Shown in pieces: positions 50,936 to 60,426 of a DNA stretch of 64,000 nucleotides. The notes under the pieces are model-generated. The model was not told where the DNA came from and ran no database searches. It worked only from the letters and a program-made list of their open reading frames with translations. Made by a program: the position numbers and the translations under genes. The stretch is from JAXLQL01 sp046331625 (GTDB lineage Bacteria > Acidobacteriota > Terriglobia > Bryobacterales > Bryobacteraceae), in assembly GCA_046331625.1 (NCBI GenBank), contig JAXLQL010000037.1, positions 7,291 to 71,290 of the forward strand, given 5' to 3'. Position 1 is the first letter of the stretch, and every line of letters starts with the position of its first letter.

Positions 50936-53900
50936 TTAGAAGATGAACCGGCCGCTGAACTGAATCTGGCGCCCGTAGACGCCGCCCAACTGGCTGACCA
51001 CCTTGCCGAACGTCTGCGAGTTCGGATTCTGGTCAGGACCGGCTGCCGGGAAGCGGTTGGTCAAGTTGTACGCTTCCGCGCGAAGCTCGAACTTGAGGTG
51101 CTCCATGATGTCGTAGGACTTGGCGAGTGTGGTGTCCACGTTCCAGAAGCGCGGTCCGACAAGGCCATCCCACTGCAGCGGATTGGTGCGGCGGGTGAAT
51201 GCCGGCTGGTTGGAGATCTTCGACGTATCGAACCAGCGGGTCTGAGTCGGGTTATCGAGCTTGGGGTTGCCCGTGATGGCAAGCGTACCCCAGCGCAACG
51301 GAATACCTGTGTTGTAGGTGAACAGTCCGCTGACGGACCATCCGCCGACCAGAAGATCGGCCGCCTTGCTCATGCTCGAAAGGTACTTGCGGCCCTTGCC
51401 GATGGGGAGCTCATAGATGGCGGCGCCGGTGAGACGCTGAGCGGCGTTCGGAGCGGGTTGGAAGGTCAACGTGCGCGTGTAATTGTCCTGCGCGTCAAAG
51501 AACTCTTCGTTGCGTTCGCGGTTGTAGTTGTAGCCGATGACGAAGTTCCAGCCGTTCTGGAAAGGCCGTTGGAACTGCATCTGGAGCGACTTGTAGCGAT
51601 TTGCGCGTCCGCCGATCAACGATTCGACGAGCGAGCCATATTGCGGATAGGGCCGGGTAAGTTCGGTGACGGGGATGGTGGCGCGAGTGCGAAGCTGGCC
51701 AGGCATCTTGTCGGCGGGCAGGATGTTGAAGAACGGATTCGGCACAGCCTGCGTGCTGGCGTTGCCGATGCGGTAGCCGATGCGCGGGTCGATCTGGTTG
51801 ATGTCGTAGTTGTAGGGCTGGTTGCGACCCTGGTTCATGAAGAACGTGATGTCGGCCAGGATCTTGCCGGGCAGTTGGCGCTGCAGGTTCACGTTGAAGC
51901 GATCATTGACGGCGGGCGTGAAGTTCTGCTGATACCAAGTACTGGTGCCGCCCAGGTTCGTGTAGCGGCCGAGGGTCTTGCCGGTGACTGGGACGAGCCC
52001 GCCGGGGAAGGGGTTCGAGAGCCGCTGTTGCGGTACACCTTGGATTTCGCTGATCGTGTCGGTCTGGGCGTCAAAGCCAGGTAGCGGCACTGAACCGAGG
52101 ATGTTCAAGCCGTCGGTCAGGGTAGCGGGAACGATGTAGCGGGCGAAACCGATGCGCAGCGCGGTCTTGTCGTTCACGCGCCACGCCATTCCGATGCGGG
52201 GCAGAATGAGGTTCTTGGGCGCATTCCAGGAATTGCGGTTGCTCGAATCGGCGAAGACCCAAGCGCCGTTGTACACGGGAGCTGCGCTGCGGAGAGCGGT
52301 GGCGGCATCGGGGAGCTTGGGAGCGTTGGCGCCCTGGAACTCTGGGATCGCGTTGTTGAGGTCAATGAAGCGGGTCAGGCGATCGAGCGTGTCACGCATC
52401 GGAGTGAAGTACTCGTAGCGAAGGCCGAGGTTAATGGTGAGCCGCTGGGTGACCTTGAAGTCGTCTTGGAAGAAGAGGCCGGTGAATCCGACACGCGGGC
52501 GCTGGATCGGGATCGAGGCGATGTTAGAGGTTCCGTCCATGGCGCCGAGCAGGAGCGTGGCCCAGCCGTCTCCGCTGAGAGCGGTGTTCGGGCTGAGGTA
52601 GGTGTTCGCGGTGAGGCCGGGGTTGAAGTTGAAGTTGAACGAGCGGGGCCGTGCCGCGTTGACACGCTCCTTGCGGTACTCGCCGCCCACCTTGAAGTAG
52701 TGGCGACCCTGGTTGCGGGAGATCTTCGATTCGATGTTGTAGGAGTCCGGTTCCTGGAACCAGTAGCCGGTTCGGCCGAGGTTGGTGGTGGATCCGCGGT
52801 TGATGTTGATGCCGGGATAGTAGAGGTCGGGCAGGCCCTGCAGATAGCCCTTGTACCAGGGGTTGCCGGGCCAGAACTTCTCGAGATCGGACTCTTTGAG
52901 AAGAGCGGCGGGCATACCGAAGGAGTCGACGATGGCGTTGTATGCGCCGCGGACGTTCAATACCGTGTTCGCATTCAGCGTATAGACCGCGTCACCGGAG
53001 AACGTGCGGGCGTGGCGCTTGGATCCGTCCACCGGTTGGGCGATAGAGCCGTTTGTGTAATCGTCTTGCGCGGTGAAGGTGCGGAACATGTTGTAGCGGC
53101 CGAACACCTTCAGCTTGTCGGAGATGTTGTAGTCGACGCGCTCGGAGAGGTTCCAATAGCGGAAGCGATTGGCGAAGCCCTTCTTGAAGTTGTTGACCAG
53201 CGAGGGGCCGTCCCCGGCTTCGTTGGGCTGCCACAGGTCGCCGATGATCTTGGCGGCGGTCGGGTCGATGCGATTCGAAGGGATGATGTTGCCGGGGAAC
53301 GGCGTGCGAGTAACACCCGTGCTATCAGTCTTGGTCGAGAACGGATCGTAGATGGTGCGCAAGGCGTTGTTGTTGTTGAGCGAGCGCGAGAAGTCGCCCT
53401 TGCGTTCGAGATCGGTGGGCAGCGTGTTCTGTATGGTGCGCGGCTCGATGGTGCGCCATCCTTCATACGAGAAGAAGCTGAAGATCTTGTTCTTCTTGAT
53501 GGGATTTCCGATGGTGCCGCCCCACACGTGCTGACGCGTGAGGTTCGAGGCGCGCGTGATCCGGTTGGCCATCGCGTTCAGGGTCGGCTGGCGGCCGAGA
53601 TAGTATCCCGTACCGTGGAACTCGTTGGTGCCGGACTTCATTGCCACCGAGAGCAAGCCGCCGGCGGAGTGTCCGAACTCGGCGTCTACGGCGTTCTGCT
53701 GCAGGTTCACTTCGCTGACCGCGTCCATGGGAGGCGTGTAGCTCGACTTCTGCGTCGTCATCGAAGGGGAGCCGTCGAGAATGATGTCGTTCTTGGTGGA
53801 GGTGTTGCCGCCGACGTCGAGCTGCGAAGCGGCCCAGTGATGGAAGGGGCTCTGCTCGGTGGAGGAGCGCACGACAGTGGCGGGGTTGAGAGCCGCCAGC

Positions 53901-54367
53901 AGGAACGGATTGCGGTGGATGATGGGCAACGAATTGGCCATCTTGGTGTCGAGCGTGAGAGCCATGGTCGACGTGTTGAATTGCACCGCGACGGGCGCGC
54001 TTTCGACGGTGACGCTTTCCTGCGTGTTGCCGAGATCGAGCGAGGCGTTCACCGTGACGTCGCCGCGCGCCTGGACGAGGATCGAGCGCTGGACGTACTG
54101 TTTGAAGCCCTGCATGTCGACCGTGACGGTGTAGGTGCCGGGCGCGACAAAGTCGAACAGATACTTGCCGACTTCATTGGTTGGCTGGTTGACGGTGATG
54201 CCGGTGTTGTCGTTGCGCAGGATGACGGTAGCGCCGGCGACGACGGCTTCGGAGCGATCGGTGATGGTGCCTTGGACGCGGCCACGGGTGTCCTGGCTCC
54301 ACACGGAGCTGGTCAACGCGAGCGCCAATGCGAGCAGGCGCAGACGCGGATTCGACGGGGAAAACAT
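50936..54367 (-). CDS. Oar-like TonB-dependent receptor with carboxypeptidase-regulatory domain (1)
   Basis: A 1,143-residue outer membrane receptor. Signal MFSPSNPRLRLLALALALTS, then a CarboxypepD_reg-like Ig domain (GTITDRSEAVVAGATVILRN, GKYLFDFVAPGTYTVTVDMQ), a plug (LDGSPSMTTQKSSYTPP, NAVDAEFGHSAGG) and a beta-barrel ending in GRQIQFSGRFIF, whose aromatic end is the barrel signature. Such Oar-like proteins are abundant in Acidobacteria and probably import glycans or siderophores. It could also be called from a farther upstream start, but the signal peptide defines 54367. Confidence 0.93.
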   Translation of the reverse strand: MFSPSNPRLRLLALALALTSSVWSQDTRGRVQGTITDRSEAVVAGATVILRNDNTGITVNQPTNEVGKYLFDFVAPGTYTVTVDMQGFKQYVQRSILVQARGDVTVNASLDLGNTQESVTVESAPVAVQFNTSTMALTLDTKMANSLPIIHRNPFLLAALNPATVVRSSTEQSPFHHWAASQLDVGGNTSTKNDIILDGSPSMTTQKSSYTPPMDAVSEVNLQQNAVDAEFGHSAGGLLSVAMKSGTNEFHGTGYYLGRQPTLNAMANRITRASNLTRQHVWGGTIGNPIKKNKIFSFFSYEGWRTIEPRTIQNTLPTDLERKGDFSRSLNNNNALRTIYDPFSTKTDSTGVTRTPFPGNIIPSNRIDPTAAKIIGDLWQPNEAGDGPSLVNNFKKGFANRFRYWNLSERVDYNISDKLKVFGRYNMFRTFTAQDDYTNGSIAQPVDGSKRHARTFSGDAVYTLNANTVLNVRGAYNAIVDSFGMPAALLKESDLEKFWPGNPWYKGYLQGLPDLYYPGININRGSTTNLGRTGYWFQEPDSYNIESKISRNQGRHYFKVGGEYRKERVNAARPRSFNFNFNPGLTANTYLSPNTALSGDGWATLLLGAMDGTSNIASIPIQRPRVGFTGLFFQDDFKVTQRLTINLGLRYEYFTPMRDTLDRLTRFIDLNNAIPEFQGANAPKLPDAATALRSAAPVYNGAWVFADSSNRNSWNAPKNLILPRIGMAWRVNDKTALRIGFARYIVPATLTDGLNILGSVPLPGFDAQTDTISEIQGVPQQRLSNPFPGGLVPVTGKTLGRYTNLGGTSTWYQQNFTPAVNDRFNVNLQRQLPGKILADITFFMNQGRNQPYNYDINQIDPRIGYRIGNASTQAVPNPFFNILPADKMPGQLRTRATIPVTELTRPYPQYGSLVESLIGGRANRYKSLQMQFQRPFQNGWNFVIGYNYNRERNEEFFDAQDNYTRTLTFQPAPNAAQRLTGAAIYELPIGKGRKYLSSMSKAADLLVGGWSVSGLFTYNTGIPLRWGTLAITGNPKLDNPTQTRWFDTSKISNQPAFTRRTNPLQWDGLVGPRFWNVDTTLAKSYDIMEHLKFELRAEAYNLTNRFPAAGPDQNPNSQTFGKVVSQLGGVYGRQIQFSGRFIF

Positions 54368-54736
54368 GAACGGGAACCTCCCTGAGAAGCGTACCTTCGA
54401 AAAGGATTGCCTCCCAGTATAGACGAATCCGATGCTGGGTGCTGTCAAATGCCTCTTGAGTTCAGATTCCGGTCACTGGCGATTGAGATGCGTCCGCTGT
54501 CGAGATGGTGGGGGTTATGATGGAGCGGGCCCGGCATGACCGAGCGCGAATCCGTTTCAGACATCGATTGGATGGCGTGCGGGCTGATTGCGCAGGTCCC
54601 CGGCAAGGTGTCGGGAAGGTCTGTGGCGCGAGGAACACGATCGACTTTGCCCATTCCCAGCGAGAGCCGTAGCCGGTGATGGTGTGCTGACGAAAACCTC
54701 GCGGATTGTGAAATCGCCTTTGCGTGCACGAAGTCT
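54368..54736. other. Gap between the receptor gene and a decayed antitoxin
   Basis: About 370 bp upstream of the receptor start. In one frame a short ORF exists (54445-54729) but without recognisable features. It could hold the remains of a DUF5615-like toxin that normally follows DUF433, but no reading is convincing. Confidence 0.35.
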
Positions 54737-54922
54737 TCACGGCGAGCGCACGACGAAAGCCATGAGCCGGCCGATCTGTTCGCGGCTCACCGGAAGACTT
54801 TTCGATTACCTCTTCGATGCTCAGCCCGCCCCGAGATTTTCGAAGAAGATGTTGACGGGAGTCCGGGTTCCTTTCAGAACCCATGCGCCGCTCAGTCTTC
54901 CAGGAATATCCACGGGGGGCAT
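54737..54922 (-). pseudogene. DUF433 antitoxin-like gene, broken by two frameshifts
   Basis: Pieces in three frames form one 61-residue DUF433 protein: MPPVDIPGRLSGAWVLKGTR and TPVNIFFENLGAG; then LSIEEVIEK; then VSREQIGRLMAFVVRSP before TGA. One base is missing at GGCTGAGC and one extra base is present at AAGTCTTCC; both repair cleanly. DUF433 proteins are VapB-like antitoxins of DUF5615 (PIN-like) toxins. A PIN-like partner downstream is not recognisable. Confidence 0.65.
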
Positions 54923-55163
54923 TGCGACCAATCCAGGCTTGCCATAGGATGTCTTCAGGATACGGGCGGGGCTCGCAGATAGCGCCCGGGGTGGCTCTTC
55001 GAGGGTGTGCGACATCGGAGTGAGACTTTCGCTGGCTGCCCTTACTATCCCTGCTCCAGTTGCGGCGGTTCGCTTCACTCCGAACCGGACATCGTTCATA
55101 CCGAATTCTCACTGGGCGCCAGACGTCAAACGGCCTCCCTATGGTTCGGAGACTCGGAATGTA
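54923..55163. other. Gap with no recognisable gene
   Basis: About 240 bp between the decayed antitoxin and the secreted protein gene. In-frame extension of the antitoxin upstream is possible but not convincing; nothing else was seen. Confidence 0.35.
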
Positions 55164-56015
55164 CTAGCGAGACATCATCGCGATCCAGGTGATGAGTTGG
55201 CTCACGCGGAACGCGAGAGCGCGCTTTTCGGGCGAGTCATTCATCCAGTCCGGTGGCGGGGCGATCCCGTCCACCTTCTGCAACAAACTCTGAAGTTCGT
55301 CTTGGGCCGCGGGGAGGTTCCCTACGGCGACGAACGCCGCAGCCTCGGAGGCTCGGTTGGCAAGCGCATTGCGGCGTCCCGCATTTGTCTGCGCGTTGGG
55401 CCCGTTGAACAGGCCCACATCTAACGTTTCGATGGCTCGCGCCGTATCCCGGGCGCTTGTCTCGACGAACGCTTTCGAAATCGGCACACCGATCGAATCC
55501 AGCCACACTCCAGCGCCAAAATTCTGGTACCAGGGGTTGAACAGGAACACCATCGCGTATCGGAACGTTCGCGGTCCAGACGTGCTCGGATGCTGTGTTG
55601 TGCGAACCTCCGTTTCCGTCTGACCGGACACGGGTTTGAGTAGGTCGTCGTTCCAATAGTAATGAGGCGGCAGCGGATCGCCATACGGGACGATCAGGTC
55701 CGCGACATTCATCGAGACGGCGATGCCGATGAAGCCCCACCCCTTGTGCGTGACCTCGAGAGTGGAGGCCGTAACCGGGGCGCCGAAGTCAAAGAGCGCT
55801 GAATAGCGTCCGTACGCCCAAGTGTGGGGCGATCCGCCGAACTGCCCATCGGGCGGACCGGCCAAGCTTTGTGGGTTTTCGAAATACTGATCCACGGGCG
55901 GCATCCATGCCTGTAGGTAGAGTTTTGCGTCAGCGGCGTGCAAAACGCCGCCGCAAGCAAGCAAGATCGCGGCGGCGGGGACAATCGGTCTGTTGGCCAG
56001 ACTGTTCGTTCGCAT
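55164..56015 (-). CDS. Secreted hypothetical protein
   Basis: A 283-residue exported protein: signal MRTNSLANRPIVPAAAILLA with CGG (possible lipobox LLACGG) then an all-beta N-terminal part (GGSPHTWAYGRYSALFDFGA, SMNVADLIVPYGDP) and a short helical tail. AAGGAGGTGCC precedes the ATG strongly. I know no family for it. The neighbours upstream are an Oar-like receptor on the same strand. Confidence 0.75.
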   Translation of the reverse strand: MRTNSLANRPIVPAAAILLACGGVLHAADAKLYLQAWMPPVDQYFENPQSLAGPPDGQFGGSPHTWAYGRYSALFDFGAPVTASTLEVTHKGWGFIGIAVSMNVADLIVPYGDPLPPHYYWNDDLLKPVSGQTETEVRTTQHPSTSGPRTFRYAMVFLFNPWYQNFGAGVWLDSIGVPISKAFVETSARDTARAIETLDVGLFNGPNAQTNAGRRNALANRASEAAAFVAVGNLPAAQDELQSLLQKVDGIAPPPDWMNDSPEKRALAFRVSQLITWIAMMSR

Positions 56016-56111
56016 GGTAGGCACCTCCTTCTGCAAATGCGAGAGCAGGTGCCATGCCAAGGTACCCAGCAGAGCGCCAGGGGAAGGGGCTGGGTCGAGA
56101 TCAGCCGGAGT

Positions 56112-59100
56112 CTAGAAGGAATACCGCAGTGAGAACTGAATCTGCCGCGACGGACCCGCCGAGAAGATGCGTCCCACTGTCGCCGCCGAGAGGTTCCCCA
56201 CCGGGTATCCCAACGCGGGCGTGTTGAACGCATTGAAAATCTCGGTGCGGAACTGTAGCACATGATGTTCGCGGATCGGGAACTGCTTGAGCAGCGCGAG
56301 ATCGAAGTTCACGAGCCCCGGGGCGGATACCGTATTGCGACCGAGGTTGCCGAAGCAAGCCAGCGGGTTCGACAACGTGGCGAACGTGGCGGCATTGCGG
56401 CAATCGGGAGCATTCTTGAAGGCCGCCGTATTCAGCCAGTTGTCGGCAGTTTGCGTCGAAGGCGTCTGGCTCTGGCCGGAAACGGCGTCAGGGTGGATCA
56501 GACTACCCACGCCGCTGTTTGCAGTGTCGACACCGGAAAACACCGTGAAAGGGAGCCCCGTATTGGCGCTGATGATCGTGTTGATCTGCCAGTTGCCAGC
56601 AATGTAATTGACCACTGGGCTTGACGCGGCGTGCGCCGTGCCCTTGCCGAACGGGATCGCGTAAACCACGCTATTGACGAAGCGATGCCGCATGTCGAAC
56701 GTGGAGCGTCCGCGGTTTTCGCCATCGAGGTTCCAGTTGTTGATGCTCTGCTGGGCGGTGCCGCCGGCGCGGATCTCGGTGCCGGTATCGATCGACTTGC
56801 TCCAGGTGTAGGAGTTGAGCATCGTCAAGCCGTGGAAGCTGCGATGCTCGCTCTTGATCTGCAGCGCGTTGTAGTAGGAGTTGACGCGCGGCTGGGCGAA
56901 CTGGAAGATCACGTTGATGTCGGGGTTGAACGGGCGGCGGAGATTGAGCGCCGTCGGTCCGGGATAAGGAATGTTGGCGATGCCCGAGAAGGAGAGATGG
57001 CGGCCGGTGGAGCCGACATAGGATCCGGTGAGCGCCCAGTTGGCCATCACTTCGCGTTGCACCGAGAAGTTCCACTGCTGCACGTAAGGCGTCGGGAACG
57101 CGAGTTTTCCTTTTTCCTCTTGGCCCATGGCGAAGTAGCTCGAGCTGATGGCCGCGCCTTGCGGTTGCAGATCGCGTAGGGAGAGGAAGGGGAAGATGGA
57201 GTCTGGCAGATCGGCGATGATGCGCGTCTGGAACGGCGGGTTGCGCACCAGGTCGACCACGGTGTTGCCGACCTGCGCGTCATAGAAGATACCGTATCCG
57301 GCGCGGACCACGGTCTTGTCGGATCCGCCGACGCGATAGGCCAAGCCGAGGCGCGGAGCCCAATTGGTGAGGTCCTTTTGGATGAGGCCCGCGGGTACCT
57401 GGCCGTAGCCCGGCACGTTCACGCCGGCTTGGATCGGGACCGGCTTGGCGGGTCCGTTGTGATTGGGAACGTAGACGCTGGCGATGCGATTGAACTTCTC
57501 GGTGAGCGGCGAGATGTAGTCCCAGCGCAAGCCGAACGTGACGGTCAGGTTCTTCGACGCGCGCCAGGTATCTTCGAACCAGGGCGCGATGACATCGCGG
57601 CGCAGATAGACCTGGCCCGAGCCAGACGTGACCTGGTTGTTGTGCGAGATGCCGAGCATGAAGTCGGCGAACTCGCTGCCGCGCTGCAGTCCGTTGGGGT
57701 CGGAAACGTTGGCTGTGAGCGGCGTGGCGCGCAGTGCGTAGGAAGGCAACAGGAAGTTGAGCGTGGCGTTGTTCAACTGGAAGTGGGCGTACTGGAAGCC
57801 CATGCGCAGCGAGTGGCTGCCCCGCATCATGGCCATGGTGTCCTGGAACTGATACGTATTGTTCCGGGTGACGGTGGGGACTCCGAAGTTCGCGCCGCCA
57901 ATGGTGGTGATTCCGTCATTGACGAACGAGATGTTGGGCACTTCCCACGCCGAAGCTGGGAGCCCGTCTTGTCCGCGAATGCCGAGCTTGGCGGGGATGT
58001 TCTCAGTGAAGGCGTTCTTGTTGACGATGTACAAGCGGAGGCGCGTGAAGCCGACGCGCGCTTCGTTGGTGATGGTGGGGCTGAAGGCGCGTGTGTAGCC
58101 GAGCGTGAAGATCTGCGGCTTGGGCTCGCGGCGCACGCCTTGCGAGGTGAGGGCGCCGGGGGCGAAGAGGGTTTCGTTCGAGTAGCTGTAGCGGCCGAAG
58201 ATTTGGTCTTTCGAGGAGACGATCTGATCGACGCGGGCGCTGAACTGGTCGCCATCCTGATGGACGGCTTCGTTGTTGAGGAAGCGGCCGAGGCCGAGCG
58301 GCAGGGTGTCGACGTTGGGCAGATCCACGTAGCCGAGCACGCCGCGAGCGATGGGATCGAGACGGCCGGTGGGAATGATGTTCCCGGCGAAGGGATCGCG
58401 CAAGTACTGCGGATTGGTGGGCGAGGCAGGCTGCGTGGAGTTGAACGCCGGATTGGCGCGCGTGCTGGCCGGATCGTAGATGGGGGTGACTTGGCCCGCG
58501 GCATTGCGGCGTGCGGAGAAGTCGCCATTGCGCAACGCTGCTATGGGAACCGTGGCCAGCGCCGTTTGGGCGCGTACCACGCGCAGCCCCTCGTAGCTCG
58601 TGAAGAAGAACGTCTTGTCGCGCCAAACGCGGCCGCCGAGCGTGGCGCCGAACTGATTCTGGCGGAAGGGCGGGATCTTGGTGGGAGCGGGGCGGTCAAA
58701 GAGGTTCTTGGCGTCGAGCGCGGAGTTGCGCAGGAACTCGAAGGCGCTGCCGTGAAAGGTGTTGCTGCCGCCGCGGGTGATCAGGTTGATCTGGCCGCCG
58801 GCCTGCTGGCCGAACTCGGGCGAGTAGCTGTTGGTTTCGACGCGGAATTCCTGAATGCTGTCGACGTTGGGGCTGATAACGAAGGTGTTGAAGTTGGGGT
58901 CGGTGTTGAGGGTGCCGTCAATCAAAAACAAATTCGACCCTTCGCGGTTTCCGTTGATGTTGATCGCCGAACCGAGCGTGCCGCGTTCGGTGGCCTGACG
59001 GCCGCCGGGGGGGGCGGGAACGGCGCCGGGAACGAGCAGGGCGAGTTGGAGGAACTGGCGTCCGTTGAGCGGAAGGTCCTGCACCTGGCGGCGCTCGATC

Positions 59101-59498
59101 ACGCTCGAAATGCTGCTCGAATCGGTCTGCACGAGCGGAATGGAGGCTTCGACGCTGACCTCTTGCACCACTTCGCCTACTTCGAGCTTGGCGTCGATGC
59201 GCGCGGTCTGGTCCACTTGCAGGACGATGCCCTTGAGGTTGGCGCGGCGAAAGCCGGCATGTTCGATGGTGAGGTCGTAACGGCCGATGGGGATGAAGTC
59301 CATCCGGTAGGATCCGCGCTCGTCGGTTTCGGCGGTGCGCTCGGCGTTGGTATCCACGTTCTTGGCCGTGATCTTGGCGCCAGCGACTGCCGCGCCGGAA
59401 GTGTCAGAGACGTCACCGAGGAGAGTGGCCGTGATTCTCTGAGCGTTCAATGGTAAGGATAAGGCCAGCGCGAACGCGAGGCCGAAATAACGTTTCAT
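56112..59498 (-). CDS. Oar-like TonB-dependent receptor with carboxypeptidase-regulatory domain (2)
   Basis: A 1,128-residue receptor. Signal MKRYFGLAFALALSLPLNAQ, CarboxypepD_reg domain (LGDVSDTSGAAVAGAKITAK, DERGSYRMDFIPIGRYDLTI), plug with QVQDLPLNGRQFLQLALLVP and RGGSNTFHGSAFEFLRNSAL, and a barrel ending RQIQFSLRYSF. It is only distantly similar to the first receptor. The LPLNGRxF plug motif is common in Solibacter-type receptors. PhyH is the next gene upstream on the strand, 63 bp away. Confidence 0.94.
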   Translation of the reverse strand: MKRYFGLAFALALSLPLNAQRITATLLGDVSDTSGAAVAGAKITAKNVDTNAERTAETDERGSYRMDFIPIGRYDLTIEHAGFRRANLKGIVLQVDQTARIDAKLEVGEVVQEVSVEASIPLVQTDSSSISSVIERRQVQDLPLNGRQFLQLALLVPGAVPAPPGGRQATERGTLGSAININGNREGSNLFLIDGTLNTDPNFNTFVISPNVDSIQEFRVETNSYSPEFGQQAGGQINLITRGGSNTFHGSAFEFLRNSALDAKNLFDRPAPTKIPPFRQNQFGATLGGRVWRDKTFFFTSYEGLRVVRAQTALATVPIAALRNGDFSARRNAAGQVTPIYDPASTRANPAFNSTQPASPTNPQYLRDPFAGNIIPTGRLDPIARGVLGYVDLPNVDTLPLGLGRFLNNEAVHQDGDQFSARVDQIVSSKDQIFGRYSYSNETLFAPGALTSQGVRREPKPQIFTLGYTRAFSPTITNEARVGFTRLRLYIVNKNAFTENIPAKLGIRGQDGLPASAWEVPNISFVNDGITTIGGANFGVPTVTRNNTYQFQDTMAMMRGSHSLRMGFQYAHFQLNNATLNFLLPSYALRATPLTANVSDPNGLQRGSEFADFMLGISHNNQVTSGSGQVYLRRDVIAPWFEDTWRASKNLTVTFGLRWDYISPLTEKFNRIASVYVPNHNGPAKPVPIQAGVNVPGYGQVPAGLIQKDLTNWAPRLGLAYRVGGSDKTVVRAGYGIFYDAQVGNTVVDLVRNPPFQTRIIADLPDSIFPFLSLRDLQPQGAAISSSYFAMGQEEKGKLAFPTPYVQQWNFSVQREVMANWALTGSYVGSTGRHLSFSGIANIPYPGPTALNLRRPFNPDINVIFQFAQPRVNSYYNALQIKSEHRSFHGLTMLNSYTWSKSIDTGTEIRAGGTAQQSINNWNLDGENRGRSTFDMRHRFVNSVVYAIPFGKGTAHAASSPVVNYIAGNWQINTIISANTGLPFTVFSGVDTANSGVGSLIHPDAVSGQSQTPSTQTADNWLNTAAFKNAPDCRNAATFATLSNPLACFGNLGRNTVSAPGLVNFDLALLKQFPIREHHVLQFRTEIFNAFNTPALGYPVGNLSAATVGRIFSAGPSRQIQFSLRYSF

Positions 59499-59561
59499 TG
59501 CAAGAACTCCCTGAGCGATGTGTGGAACTGACTTGGTCTGGTGCGATTATAACGCGGTTCT

Positions 59562-60398
59562 TCAACGCCGGCCCCATCTCGACGGATCGATCCCTGGCGC
59601 TTCTGACTTCATATCGGCCGGCTTGTTCCCGCCTTCGAACATCCAGTGGCGCATGTTGCGATCGAGGAAAAGCGGGCGGACGTCAGCGGGGAGCGAGTCG
59701 AGTTGCTGACTGGTCCAGACGGCAAGTTCGGGCGCAGCGGGACCGGCCCAGCCAGGGCGATACGCGATGGCGAGCATGTCGCGCGGGCGATTGCCCACGT
59801 TCGGGAAATTGCCGTGGAAGACGCGGTGATTGATCAGCACAGCGCCGCCGGCCTTCACCGGAACCATCACTTCTCCAGGATGGCTCTCGTAGCGCACGTA
59901 GGGGTTGCCATCGGCGTGCATGGAAAGATGAGAATGGGGCACGACGCGGAATGGCGAGACCTCGGGCGTGAGGTCGTCGAGGTAGTAGAGCACGCGCACC
60001 AGATGCGGGCAACTTCCGCCGTAGCCGAAGATGCGCGATCCCCACGGCTGGCCGTCAGTGTGGAGGCTGATGCCGGGGTGGCCGGGTTCCGATCGGGCGA
60101 AGCCGTATGACATGAAGACGATCTCGTCTCCGAAAAGCTCGCGCAGAAAGGCGATGGTGGGCGGGTGCGCGATGAGCGCGGTGATGGCGCCGCCGCGGAA
60201 CTGGATTTCCGGCGCGCCCTTCTGGTGCGGGCTGTAGTCGACGGCGCGCAGCTCGAGCTTGGCGGTTTCGTCTTTGAGTTGGCGGATGTGCGCGTCGTCG
60301 AGCAGGCCGGGCAGAACGAGGTAGCCCTCCACTTCGATCTGACGGATACGTTCGCCCAGTGTGAGGCTGGTCCAGTCGCGGGTGTCGATATTCGGCAA
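59562..60398 (-). CDS. Phytanoyl-CoA dioxygenase (PhyH) family protein
   Basis: A 278-residue Fe(II)/2-oxoglutarate oxygenase. GISLHTDGQPWGSRI holds the HxD pair, NHRVFHGNFPNVGNRPRDML the distal His and the Arg for 2-oxoglutarate. VEGYLVLPGLLDDAHIRQLK is the N-terminal helix of the fold. These enzymes act on diverse small molecules. It diverges from the DHDPS-like gene with only 28 bp between the chosen starts. Confidence 0.9.
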   Translation of the reverse strand: MPNIDTRDWTSLTLGERIRQIEVEGYLVLPGLLDDAHIRQLKDETAKLELRAVDYSPHQKGAPEIQFRGGAITALIAHPPTIAFLRELFGDEIVFMSYGFARSEPGHPGISLHTDGQPWGSRIFGYGGSCPHLVRVLYYLDDLTPEVSPFRVVPHSHLSMHADGNPYVRYESHPGEVMVPVKAGGAVLINHRVFHGNFPNVGNRPRDMLAIAYRPGWAGPAAPELAVWTSQQLDSLPADVRPLFLDRNMRHWMFEGGNKPADMKSEAPGIDPSRWGRR

Positions 60399-60426
60399 GC
60401 CCGATCATTATATGATGCAAGTCGCG

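Noticed and set aside
50921..52084. A 387-codon plus-strand frame opposite the first receptor's barrel
   Set aside because: Antisense shadow without recognisable motifs and no ribosome site.
52466..54385. A 639-codon plus-strand frame across the first Oar-like receptor
   Set aside because: It is antisense to a clear receptor; low-complexity composition and no family likeness. Long antisense frames are expected from high-GC codon use.
57378..59456. A 692-codon plus-strand frame across the second Oar-like receptor
   Set aside because: Same reason: an antisense shadow of a well supported gene.
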